From the NCBI RefSeq assembly GCF_003852525.1, contig NZ_QAJL01000003.1, positions 1,580,061-1,644,060 on the forward strand: a stretch of DNA of 64,000 nucleotides, given 5' to 3'. Position numbers and translations under genes: made by a program. The notes below the pieces were generated by a model. The model was not told the DNA's origin. It ran no database searches and saw only the letters and a list, made by a program, of their open reading frames with translations. Source of the stretch: Pedobacter sp. KBW06. Its GTDB lineage: Bacteria > Bacteroidota > Bacteroidia > Sphingobacteriales > Sphingobacteriaceae. The stretch's first letter is position 1. Each line of letters begins with the position of its first letter. Positions 42,607 through 50,685 of the stretch are shown one piece after another.

Positions 42607-45005
42607 AAAGGCATCCCTATCCCGAAATTGTATTGTACAAAGCGATAGCTGTCCGGATCATTTTTAGCCTTATATGCAGCCTTGAATGCCCTGCCTCCGC
42701 TAAAGAATTTGTTGATTACCCATTGATCTGATCCTGTAAATTGCGGGTCTTTAAGTTTAAGTCCGACATCAAAGCGGAATACAAAGTATTGTACATCGTA
42801 GCGGAAGCCCATACCGGTACCGATGGCAATTTGTTTGCCCAGGTTTTTAAGCTGGAAAACTTTTTCCGGATTTGAGGGATTGGACAGGTCCCAGACATTT
42901 CCCATATCCAAAAATACTGCCCCTTTTAGTTTCCCACCAAAGAACCTGTTAATCAGCTGATATCTATATTCCAGATTTGCTTCCATATGCATTTCACCCA
43001 ACTGATCGAGTCCAAATAATGCCCTTCGTGCAATTGCACTGGGAATACTATCCCCTCTGTTATAATTACCAGGTCCGAGTGTTCTCGCCTGCCAGGCCCT
43101 TACCCCTGAAGAACCTCCGGCAAAGAAATACTTCTCAAGAGGAACTTCTACAGAGTTTCCATAAGCGTAAGCTAAACCTGCGTTTAATCTCGCTACAAAC
43201 TGACGCTCTCCACCCAATCCTTTATACCAGCGTATGTCAACCTCCGGTCGGAAATACTGGGTATAGGGCTGTCCCAGAATTTTTGCCGGATTATCATTTT
43301 TAGGATCGCTCTTAGTTCCGGCAAGCTTTGATATCGCTTGCAGCAAATTGCCGGCAACATCAACATTCCCACGGAAGTAGACAAAATTCTTATTACTTAG
43401 CAGCTTATCTGCATTTAAGGAATAAGTATATTTTATCCCAAGCGTAATGGCTTTCCTTTGCAACAATTGAATCGCGTAGAAATTATTTAGGTAGATATTT
43501 GCACCTTCCGGGTCATTTGGGTCCTTCGGATCAAAAAGTAATTTACCAAACCTGTATTCAAAATTTAAAGGGGTAAGCGAGTGTATTTTTGATTTTGTTT
43601 CAATAAATTCATAAGTCAGGGAAGTTTGAATTACCCTCCGGGAAAAAAAGTCCTTCTGTAAAGCGTAAACATAACTCGCAGAAAAAATAGTGTGTGGCAT
43701 TCCACCTTTACCAGTCACATACTTAGAGAAGAAGGGGGCCATCAGTCTGGGAACAGATAAACTGGTACTTATGGAAAAATCGCGCTGATAAATATCCCCA
43801 AAGAGGCCTCCACCCTGTCCGATTCTGGACTGCAAACCTCCTTTTACCTGAAATTCAAACTTTTCTGCACCTCTGAAAAAATTATTGTTGGTATACGTAT
43901 TACTCAAAGTAAAACCAACTGTTCCCCCATTAAAAGGAACCTCCCCCTCTACTCTGTTGCTCATGATTTTCTGAGGAATCAACTGAATAAAAGGGTTCAC
44001 TTTATTGGAACTGTCTTTTGCTTTCTGATACTCGATCTTTACATTCTTAAAAACATTCAACTCGTACAAACGATTAAAGGTGGTCGTTTCATTCCGAATG
44101 TCATATTGTTCTCCCTGACGCAAAAAGTTATACCTGACTACAGGATTCCTTCTGAATTTTTTAGAAAGGTCAGTATACCTTAATCCATTAAAAATCCGCT
44201 TATTTAAAATAATCGTATCCGGATATCCGTCTGAATTTGGGGCAATCAGCAAATTCGTCTCTCCAATCGTATATTTCACATGGTGAGGCTTATCCAAAGG
44301 ATTGTCAATCTGCAGGGTCACCTTTGCTTTACTGGCGTTACTGTTAGAGTCGACCAGGTATTTCACATAAGGCTTTGCAAAATCGTAATATCCATTCTCT
44401 TTCATCAGCTGATAAATCTGATCCCTTTCATGTCCGAGGGAGTCGTCATCATAACGCATCCCTTTTTTAATATGGGTAAACAAGTCTTTCTTCGACAGAT
44501 ACAAGCTTTTAACGGCAGAATCCGGAATCTCATATTTGATCTCGCTAATCGAAAACTCAGGGCCTGATTTTGTCGTAAAAAGCACTTCTGCTTTCTGATC
44601 CTTAACTTTAATATCAGATTTCACCTTAGCCATGAAATAACCTTTGGAAACAAGGTATTTTTCAATCTGGTTACGGGAGATTTCTACCAGCGCACTATCC
44701 AGAATCGGAGGCGGACTTCCGATGGCTTTAATGTTACTCGTCTTATACCGTCCGTTCTTGGTGTTGAATATATTATACAAAAACACATTGATTCCGATCG
44801 TTGAAGTAGGCCGGATGTCTTTTTGAATATAGTTGTAGGCTTCTTCTTCGAAACTCTTATTTAAGCTGTCTATTTTGACCTTTTTAACGACGGATTGATA
44901 GTCTTCGATGTATTTTGTTGAGGAACATCCTGCAGCAAAAACAATAATAAGTAGTAATATTGCACGAAACTGAACATTCTTTTTATAAATATAGTATGCT
45001 TTCAA
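42603..45005 (-). CDS. tamL: TamL-like outer-membrane assembly lipoprotein (BamA/Omp85 family)
   Basis: An 800-residue Omp85 protein of the Bacteroidota TamL type: lipobox FAAGCSST (Cys27), POTRA-like periplasmic repeats from about 35 to 390 (INVFLYNIFNTKNGRYK, later YTIGETNLLIAPNSDGYPD), then a 16-strand-like barrel ending in YRFVQYNFGIGMPF with the C-terminal aromatic. It inserts or translocates outer-membrane/surface proteins with TamB. Start is a TTG at 45005, the only start before the signal peptide. The start overlaps the divergent SpoU methyltransferase start by 10 bases. Confidence 0.9.
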   Translation of the reverse strand: MKAYYIYKKNVQFRAILLLIIVFAAGCSSTKYIEDYQSVVKKVKIDSLNKSFEEEAYNYIQKDIRPTSTIGINVFLYNIFNTKNGRYKTSNIKAIGSPPPILDSALVEISRNQIEKYLVSKGYFMAKVKSDIKVKDQKAEVLFTTKSGPEFSISEIKYEIPDSAVKSLYLSKKDLFTHIKKGMRYDDDSLGHERDQIYQLMKENGYYDFAKPYVKYLVDSNSNASKAKVTLQIDNPLDKPHHVKYTIGETNLLIAPNSDGYPDTIILNKRIFNGLRYTDLSKKFRRNPVVRYNFLRQGEQYDIRNETTTFNRLYELNVFKNVKIEYQKAKDSSNKVNPFIQLIPQKIMSNRVEGEVPFNGGTVGFTLSNTYTNNNFFRGAEKFEFQVKGGLQSRIGQGGGLFGDIYQRDFSISTSLSVPRLMAPFFSKYVTGKGGMPHTIFSASYVYALQKDFFSRRVIQTSLTYEFIETKSKIHSLTPLNFEYRFGKLLFDPKDPNDPEGANIYLNNFYAIQLLQRKAITLGIKYTYSLNADKLLSNKNFVYFRGNVDVAGNLLQAISKLAGTKSDPKNDNPAKILGQPYTQYFRPEVDIRWYKGLGGERQFVARLNAGLAYAYGNSVEVPLEKYFFAGGSSGVRAWQARTLGPGNYNRGDSIPSAIARRALFGLDQLGEMHMEANLEYRYQLINRFFGGKLKGAVFLDMGNVWDLSNPSNPEKVFQLKNLGKQIAIGTGMGFRYDVQYFVFRFDVGLKLKDPQFTGSDQWVINKFFSGGRAFKAAYKAKNDPDSYRFVQYNFGIGMPF

Positions 45006-45745
45006 AATCTCAAATAAGTTTTATTAAATCGTTACATCAAAAAAAGTACCGTAAAGAAAATGGGATATTTATTATTGAAGGTATAAAATCTATTGCAGAA
45101 TTTATTCAATCTTCATACCAGATTCATAGTATCTATTATCTGGCTCAATATCAGCCGCTGCTTCCTGCTTTACCGGCAAATATAAAGTTATTTGAAGTAA
45201 ACAACGCTGAACTGGATAAGATTAGTACGTTACAGACGCCACAGGGAATTCTCGCCCTGGTCAATATTCCTAAAAATCCGGAACTGGATGTCAAACAACT
45301 TCAAAATACTTTTTCTTTAGTACTGGACGACATACAGGACCCCGGCAATCTGGGCACCATTATTCGTACTGCAGACTGGTTTGGCTTTAAGCAGATCATT
45401 TGTTCCAGGCATACCGTAGAAGTTTATAATCCGAAAACCGTTCAGGCGACAATGGGTTCTTTAAGCAGGGTAAATATTTTTTACCAGGACCTTCCCCCCC
45501 TTCTGTCGGCCACAAAGGTTCCGGTCTTCGGAGCGGTATTTAATGGCAAAAGTATGTACGATACAGATTGGGGAACGGAAGGACTGGTCATTTTGGGCAA
45601 TGAAGGGCAGGGAATTTCCCCGGAAATCATCGAACTCATTACTGATCCGGTCACAATTCCGAGGATTGGAGGAGCAGAATCTTTAAACGTAGCTGTTTGT
45701 GCTGCAATACTATGCGCAGATATTAGCAGAAATTTTCAAAAATAA
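44996..45745 (+). CDS. SpoU/TrmH-family RNA 2'-O-methyltransferase
   Basis: A 249-residue SPOUT methyltransferase starting at ATG 44996 (MLSKSQISFIKSLHQKKYRKENGIFIIEGIKSI), a start typical of the RlmB/TsnR group. The knotted C-terminal domain has motif 1 DPGNLGTIIRTADWFGFKQII, motif 2 LVILGNEGQGIS and motif 3 IPRIGGAESLNVAVCAAI, which make the SAM site and catalytic Arg/Glu. It methylates 2'-OH of rRNA or tRNA; the exact target is unclear. The start overlaps the divergent TamL gene start. Confidence 0.92.
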   Translation: MLSKSQISFIKSLHQKKYRKENGIFIIEGIKSIAEFIQSSYQIHSIYYLAQYQPLLPALPANIKLFEVNNAELDKISTLQTPQGILALVNIPKNPELDVKQLQNTFSLVLDDIQDPGNLGTIIRTADWFGFKQIICSRHTVEVYNPKTVQATMGSLSRVNIFYQDLPPLLSATKVPVFGAVFNGKSMYDTDWGTEGLVILGNEGQGISPEIIELITDPVTIPRIGGAESLNVAVCAAILCADISRNFQK

Positions 45746-45746
45746 A

Positions 45747-45776
45747 TTGCATACTAAGTTATAATTACTATTTTTG
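45747..45776 (+). promoter_or_regulatory. Promoter of the tRNA-Cys transcript
   Basis: TTG (45747-45749) and TATTTTTG (45769-45776) spaced 19 bases apart, a full match to the Bacteroidota consensus. Transcription should start about 10-15 bases before the tRNA 5' end at 45794. Confidence 0.82.
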
Positions 45777-45793
45777 CATCCTGAATTTCAACA

Positions 45794-45864
45794 GGTCGAG
45801 TGGCCGAGTGGCTAGGCAGAGGTCTGCAAAACCTCCTACAGCGGTTCGAATCCGCTCTCGACCT
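45794..45864 (+). tRNA. tRNA-Cys (anticodon GCA)
   Basis: 71-base cloverleaf: acceptor GGTCGAG paired with CTCGACC, D-arm GCCG..., anticodon stem GAGGT/ACCTC with loop CTGCAAA giving GCA at 45826-45828, and T-loop with GTTCGAATC. The discriminator is U (T45864), the expected tRNA-Cys identity base. CCA is not encoded. Confidence 0.97.
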
Positions 45865-45904
45865 CAGATTTATAATAAATTAAAAAATTAAAGGTTTACA
45901 CACC

Positions 45905-46081
45905 ATGGCAGTTACGAGATTAAAAAGAAAAGACAGAAGAAATAAGACTTTCGCTAAATTAGACGTGAAAAACTTAAAGTTAGCTACAAACATCGAGTTA
46001 GGTAGCCGTTCTAAACAATCTACTAAAGACCAATTGGCTAAAAACAATGCGGTCCTTGACAAACTTACTGCAAAAGCATAA
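45905..46081 (+). CDS. 58-aa basic small protein downstream of tRNA-Cys
   Basis: A short gene, ATG 45905 to TAA 46081. The product (MAVTRLKRKDRRNKTFAKLD then KNLKLATNIELGSRS) has 19 Lys or Arg in 58 residues and a strongly basic N-terminus, suggesting a nucleic-acid- or ribosome-associated protein. It lies 40 bases downstream of tRNA-Cys with no promoter between and is closed by a strong terminator, so it is likely cotranscribed with the tRNA and released by RNase processing. The family is not recognised, though the MAVTRLKRK start recalls small basic proteins of other Bacteroidota. Confidence 0.82.
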   Translation: MAVTRLKRKDRRNKTFAKLDVKNLKLATNIELGSRSKQSTKDQLAKNNAVLDKLTAKA

Positions 46082-46104
46082 GTTTCTGTTTTTTAAAACA
46101 CAAG

Positions 46105-46136
46105 AAAAAGACCTTAGGATATCCTAAGGTCTTTTT
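46105..46136. terminator. Palindromic terminator after the small basic gene
   Basis: A 32-bp perfect palindrome (centre 46120/46121), A5 left and T7 right, between the small basic gene and the convergent pyrD. It can act on both strands. Confidence 0.93.
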
Positions 46137-46190
46137 TTATGCCTGTTATTTTCTGCAGGTCAATTCAGGTATCAAAAGCAAAGAACCCGT

Positions 46191-47219
46191 TTAAACGAGT
46201 TCTTTACAGATTTTCTTCACTACACCCGGTCCTTCATAGATGAAGCCCGTATAAAGCTGCACTAAGGAAGCACCAGCTTCCAGTTTATCTTTCGCATCCT
46301 GCGGAGAGTGAATCCCTCCTACCCCGATGATCGGGAATGCTTTATTTGATTTTTCAGACAGATACCTGATCACCTGTGTAGAGCGGACCGTAAGCGGCTT
46401 ACCACTCAGGCCTCCGGCTTCGCTGAGCACCTTATCAGTGGTACGCAGTCCAGATCTGTCAATTGTTGTATTCGTTGCAATCACGCCCGCGATACCGGTC
46501 TTCATCACAATCTCTACAATATCGTCCAGCTGTTCATTGGTCAGGTCAGGCGCAATCTTTAACAGAATCGGTCTACAAACCTCATGTGTCTGATTTCTTT
46601 GCTGCAAAGTATTCAGCAAATGCATCAGCGGTTCCTTTTCCTGCAGCTCCCTTAAACCCGGAGTATTCGGCGAGCTCACATTGACCACAAAATAATCCAC
46701 CACATCGAATAAACGGTCGAAACACTTGATGTAATCATTTACCGCTTCTTCATTGGGGGTACTTTTATTCTTTCCGATGTTTCCACCGATCACGATGCTT
46801 TTATCTTTATCCTTCAGGAGCCTTAAACGCTCCGCCAGGGTATCTACTCCTTTATTATTGAAGCCCATTCTATTGATGATGGCTTCATCTTCGGGAATCC
46901 GGAACATGCGGGGCTGCTCATTTCCGGGCTGCGGTAATGGCGTAACCGTTCCTACTTCTATAAAGCCGAAACCCAGATTACTCAGTGCCTCTATGTATTC
47001 TCCGTTTTTATCAAAACCTGCAGCAAGCCCGACAGGGTTCCTGAATTTAATCCCAAAGACTTCACGCTCCAGACCTTTGATGTTCACATCAAAGCTGCTG
47101 CGTAAAATTGTTCTCCCAAACGGGAAATGATTGTGGAACCAATTCAGCTGTTTCACCACAAAATGGTGGACTTTTTCCGGGTCAAACTGAAAAAAAAGAG
47201 GTTTAATTAGACGATACAT
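46191..47219 (-). CDS. pyrD: Quinone-dependent dihydroorotate dehydrogenase (class 2)
   Basis: A 342-residue membrane-bound flavoenzyme that oxidises dihydroorotate to orotate with quinone, the fourth step of pyrimidine synthesis. The N-terminal helix pair MYRLIKPLFFQFDPEKVHHFVVKQL (class-2 membrane-binding extension) is present. The barrel has NPVGLAAGFDKNG (FMN site), the catalytic-Ser strand YFVVNVSSPNTPGLRELQ, VIATNTTI and the phosphate-binding IIGVGGIHSPQDAKDKLEAGA. Length normal. It is monocistronic with its own consensus promoter. Confidence 0.97.
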   Translation of the reverse strand: MYRLIKPLFFQFDPEKVHHFVVKQLNWFHNHFPFGRTILRSSFDVNIKGLEREVFGIKFRNPVGLAAGFDKNGEYIEALSNLGFGFIEVGTVTPLPQPGNEQPRMFRIPEDEAIINRMGFNNKGVDTLAERLRLLKDKDKSIVIGGNIGKNKSTPNEEAVNDYIKCFDRLFDVVDYFVVNVSSPNTPGLRELQEKEPLMHLLNTLQQRNQTHEVCRPILLKIAPDLTNEQLDDIVEIVMKTGIAGVIATNTTIDRSGLRTTDKVLSEAGGLSGKPLTVRSTQVIRYLSEKSNKAFPIIGVGGIHSPQDAKDKLEAGASLVQLYTGFIYEGPGVVKKICKELV

Positions 47220-47251
47220 TTAACGAATATAGAAAGGGGTTAGACAAAACG

Positions 47252-47284
47252 CAAAAATACGCAGTAATGTTAACAAAACATCAA
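47252..47284 (-). promoter_or_regulatory. Promoter of pyrD
   Basis: Minus-strand TTG (47282-47284) and TATTTTTG (47252-47259), 22 bases apart. Transcription would start about 25 bases before the pyrD ATG at 47219. Confidence 0.6.
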
Positions 47285-47445
47285 TACTGCGCATAAAATT
47301 CCCCCGCATTAAAGCACAGAACTTTATACCCGCTCCGGATAAACGCATAAACATGCAGAAAACAGGTATTTAAACGCCATAAAACAGGGAAAATAAATTA
47401 CAAAACCATAGCGAATAATATACCAGTGAAAAGCAAACAAAATTG

Positions 47446-47453
47446 TATTTTTG
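47446..47453 (+). promoter_or_regulatory. -7 element immediately upstream of the ABC-F gene
   Basis: TATTTTTG at 47446-47453, only 7 bases before the ATG at 47461. If used, the mRNA would have a leader of roughly 0-5 bases, i.e. be almost leaderless. No clear TTG was found at -33. Confidence 0.5.
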
Positions 47454-47460
47454 CAGCCAA

Positions 47461-49377
47461 ATGATTTCAATAAACGACTTAACATTCCTGATAGGCTCCA
47501 GAGCTTTATACGACGAGGCAAACTGGCACATTAAACCAGGCGAAAGAATTGGATTAATCGGAGCCAACGGAACCGGTAAATCAACACTTCTAAAAATAAT
47601 AGTTGGAGAGTACGGCCCCTCTTCAGGCAGTATTTCCATGTCGAAAGACCTGAAAATAGGCTACCTGAACCAGGATTTACTTTCTTACGACTCACACCAT
47701 AGCATTTTACACGTAGCGATGGAGGCCTTTGAGCGCCAAAATCAACTTCATGATGAAATTGAAGACCTCTTAAAAAAGATTGAAACAGATTATTCTGAAG
47801 AAGTTTTAAACAAACTAAGCGATAAACAACAGGAGTTTGAAGCCCTGGATGGTTACAGCATAGAATACAGGGCAAATGAGATCCTTGCAGGTCTTGGTTT
47901 CAGTACCGCAGATCAGCACAGACCATTGAATACTTTCTCCGGAGGATGGAGGATGAGGGTAATGCTTGCAAAGATCCTTTTGCAAACCCCGGATATCCTT
48001 TTACTGGATGAGCCTACCAACCACATGGATTTACCTTCCATCAAATGGCTGGAAACTTATCTATTGAGCTTTGAAGGTGCAATTGTGATTGTTTCTCACG
48101 ATAGGTACTTCTTAGACAAAGTGGTGAACCGTATTGTAGAATCCCGCAAAGGGAAACTAACGCCTTATGCAGGAAATTATACCTTCTATCTGGAAGAGAA
48201 ATCCCTTCGCGGAGAGATCCAGAAAGGAGAATTCAAAAATCAGCAGGCAAAGATCAAACAGGAAGAACGCCTGATCGAACGTTTCCGTGCCAAAGCTTCA
48301 AAAGCAAAAATGGCGCAATCAAGGATGAAAGCCCTCGATAAAATGGAGCGTGTGGAAGATGTCGATGACGACAATCCAACGGTAAACTTCCAGTTCAAAT
48401 TCTCTAAACCATCCGGCCGTCACGTGATCCGCGTAGAGGAAGCTTATAAAAGCTATCCGAACGTAGACATCCTTGAAAATGCGGAAGGTCTGATTGAAAA
48501 AGGAGATAAAATCGCTTTAATCGGTGCCAATGGTAAGGGTAAATCAACCTTGTTGCGGATCATCGCAGGTGCGGAAGCCTTTGACGGTAAATGTGAAACC
48601 GGTCATAATGTAACCACCACCTTCTTTGCACAGCATCAGCTGGAGTCCTTACACCTGGACAATACCATCTTAGAAGAGCTTCAGGCATTTGCGCCTAAGC
48701 ATACCGATACAGAATTGCGCGGGATCCTGGGCTGTTTCCTTTTCACCGGCGACGATGTTTTCAAAAAGATCCGCGTCCTGTCCGGAGGAGAGAAATCAAG
48801 GGTGGCACTGGCAAAATCGTTAACTACAGATTCGAACTTCCTGATTCTGGATGAGCCTACCAATCACCTGGACATCCAATCGGTAAACATCCTGATCCAA
48901 GCATTGACACAATATGAAGGAACTTTCATCGCGGTATCCCACGATAGGTATTTCCTGGATAATGTGGCCAACAAGATCTGGTTCATCGAAGATAAAGACA
49001 TCAAAGAATACCCTGGTACCTATGCAGAATATGAAGAGTGGAACAGCAAAAGAGCACCTGCTGCACCTTCCAGTGTTCCGGTAAGACCAGACAAAGAGGT
49101 GAAACCAAAAGCGGTAGTAACCGAAAAACCAGCACCGAGCAATCAGCAGCAATTAAAAAAGCTGAATGAGCAATTGAAAAAGATTGAAGCAGAGATCGCT
49201 GATTTTGAACAGAATGTAAAAAATATCGAGGCAGAAATTGCAGACGAGGCTGTGTATTCAAATGCCGGAAAGTTAGCAGAAGCCAACAAAAACTATATCA
49301 GTGCAAAGCACCAGCTGGACAATGCCCAGAACAAGTGGGAAGAGCTGGCATCAGACATTATGGAGATGGAAGGATAA
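47461..49377 (+). CDS. ABC-F family ATPase (ribosome-associated)
   Basis: A 638-residue soluble protein with two ABC ATPase domains and no membrane segment, starting at ATG 47461 (MISINDLTFLIGSRALYDEA). Domain 1 has Walker A GANGTGKST (34-42), signature FSGGWRMR and Walker B LLLDEPTNH; domain 2 has GANGKGKST, LSGGEKSR and LDEPTNH. The inter-domain linker (about 240-310) is basic and helical, as in the ARE/Uup-type proteins that enter the ribosomal E site. A coiled coil near 565-635 (QQLKKLNEQLKKIEAEIADFEQ) matches the Uup/YdiF group. It shares a base with the next gene (TAATG). Confidence 0.95.
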   Translation: MISINDLTFLIGSRALYDEANWHIKPGERIGLIGANGTGKSTLLKIIVGEYGPSSGSISMSKDLKIGYLNQDLLSYDSHHSILHVAMEAFERQNQLHDEIEDLLKKIETDYSEEVLNKLSDKQQEFEALDGYSIEYRANEILAGLGFSTADQHRPLNTFSGGWRMRVMLAKILLQTPDILLLDEPTNHMDLPSIKWLETYLLSFEGAIVIVSHDRYFLDKVVNRIVESRKGKLTPYAGNYTFYLEEKSLRGEIQKGEFKNQQAKIKQEERLIERFRAKASKAKMAQSRMKALDKMERVEDVDDDNPTVNFQFKFSKPSGRHVIRVEEAYKSYPNVDILENAEGLIEKGDKIALIGANGKGKSTLLRIIAGAEAFDGKCETGHNVTTTFFAQHQLESLHLDNTILEELQAFAPKHTDTELRGILGCFLFTGDDVFKKIRVLSGGEKSRVALAKSLTTDSNFLILDEPTNHLDIQSVNILIQALTQYEGTFIAVSHDRYFLDNVANKIWFIEDKDIKEYPGTYAEYEEWNSKRAPAAPSSVPVRPDKEVKPKAVVTEKPAPSNQQQLKKLNEQLKKIEAEIADFEQNVKNIEAEIADEAVYSNAGKLAEANKNYISAKHQLDNAQNKWEELASDIMEMEG

Positions 49378-50648
49378 TGATAAAATCAGGCGGATTCTTT
49401 TTCCTGCTGTTATTAAGTATACAGATTGCTGTGGCTCAGGACCGGCAATTTGTATACGATAATAAAGTGTACCTGCCCGAAATCCGGACGGTACAGTGTT
49501 ACAACACAAAGAAAGAACAATCACTGCCGGTTATCGCCCTGAATTCCGATGAAAAGCTTTATTTCTCTTTTGACAACCTCAATGGAGGTGCTAAGATTTA
49601 TTCCTATACGATAGAGCAGTGTACCTCAGACTGGAAGCCTTCCCGTTTGTCGCCGCTGGATTACCTGGAAGGCCTTTCGGAAGACCGCATTACGGAGTAT
49701 AAATATTCTTTCAGCACCTTGCAAAAGTATACCAATTACTCCCTGGTGCTGCCCAACTCCCAGGTAAAACCAAAGATCTCCGGCAACTACTTATTGAAAG
49801 TATACGAAGAAGGCAACCCTCAGCAGGCGGTGCTTTCCCAGCGCTTTTATGTGGTCAACAACCAGGTTACTGTTGGCATTAACATTACGGCAAGTCAGCA
49901 GGTTTCCCAACGTCAAAGTAATCAGAAAGTTGATTTCACGATTGCCCATACCACGCCCATCCAGAATCCTGCTCTCGACTTAAAAGCAGTGGTGATGCAG
50001 AATGGCATCCCTCAAACCGCCATTTTAAACACCAATCCCACTTTTATCAGACCGGGCTCTCTTGTCTATAACGACCTGAACAGCAATGATTTTTCAGGAG
50101 GAAATGAATTCAGGAAATTCGACACCCGCAGCTTTCGCTATAAAGCAGAGAATGTACGGGAAATCGTCAGAGAAGACACTGCCATCAACGTCACGCTGTT
50201 TACAGACATCAATGGCAATGCTGCAAAATTCACCAACAGATTTGATGAGAACGGCAATTTCTTTATCAGGAATACTGAAGGTCGTGATCCAAATACGGAC
50301 AGCGATTATGCAGACGTTCAGTTTAGCTTAAATGCAACGCCTCCGAATGCGGGAGGAGATGCCTATGTAGTTGGCCGTTTCAACAATTACGTGCTGAACG
50401 AAGCCAGCAAGCTGAGTTATGAACCCAGCCGTCGTCGTTTTTACAAGAACATCAAGTTAAAGCAAGGCTTATACGATTATAAATATGTATGGCTGGATAA
50501 ACAAAGCGGAAAGACAGACCAGTCTGTTTTTGAAGGTACTTTCTTTGAAACAGAAAACACCTATCAGGTTTTCGTTTATTACCGCAGACCGGGCTCCCGC
50601 TGGGAGGAACTCATCGGTTTTTCGAATGTAAATACCACTAAAAGATAA
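49377..50648 (+). CDS. Type IX secretion system plug protein (DUF5103)
   Basis: A 423-residue exported protein with signal peptide 1-20 (ending IAVAQ). The DUF5103 fold follows: DRQFVYDNKVYLPEIRTVQCYNTKKEQSLPVIAL at the start, two beta-sandwich domains (second from about 285, with PPNAGGDAYVVGRFNNY and YDYKYVWLDK), as in the plug protein bound to the SprA translocon of the type IX secretion system. It would gate the outer-membrane export pore. The start ATG at 49377 overlaps the ABC-F stop by one base (TAATG), so both are translated from one message. Confidence 0.9.
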   Translation: MIKSGGFFFLLLLSIQIAVAQDRQFVYDNKVYLPEIRTVQCYNTKKEQSLPVIALNSDEKLYFSFDNLNGGAKIYSYTIEQCTSDWKPSRLSPLDYLEGLSEDRITEYKYSFSTLQKYTNYSLVLPNSQVKPKISGNYLLKVYEEGNPQQAVLSQRFYVVNNQVTVGINITASQQVSQRQSNQKVDFTIAHTTPIQNPALDLKAVVMQNGIPQTAILNTNPTFIRPGSLVYNDLNSNDFSGGNEFRKFDTRSFRYKAENVREIVREDTAINVTLFTDINGNAAKFTNRFDENGNFFIRNTEGRDPNTDSDYADVQFSLNATPPNAGGDAYVVGRFNNYVLNEASKLSYEPSRRRFYKNIKLKQGLYDYKYVWLDKQSGKTDQSVFEGTFFETENTYQVFVYYRRPGSRWEELIGFSNVNTTKR

Positions 50649-50649
50649 A

Positions 50650-50685
50650 GTTATTCCTGCTTAAACAGTTATTTCTGCTTAAACA
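50650..50685. repeat. 18-bp tandem duplication at the amylase 3' end
   Basis: Two adjacent copies (50650-50667, 50668-50685) differing at one base. On the minus strand each codes for the last residues of the amylase: the inner copy gives FKQK plus TAA, the outer FKQE plus TAA. So the C-terminal codons and stop were duplicated past the stop. Confidence 0.85.
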
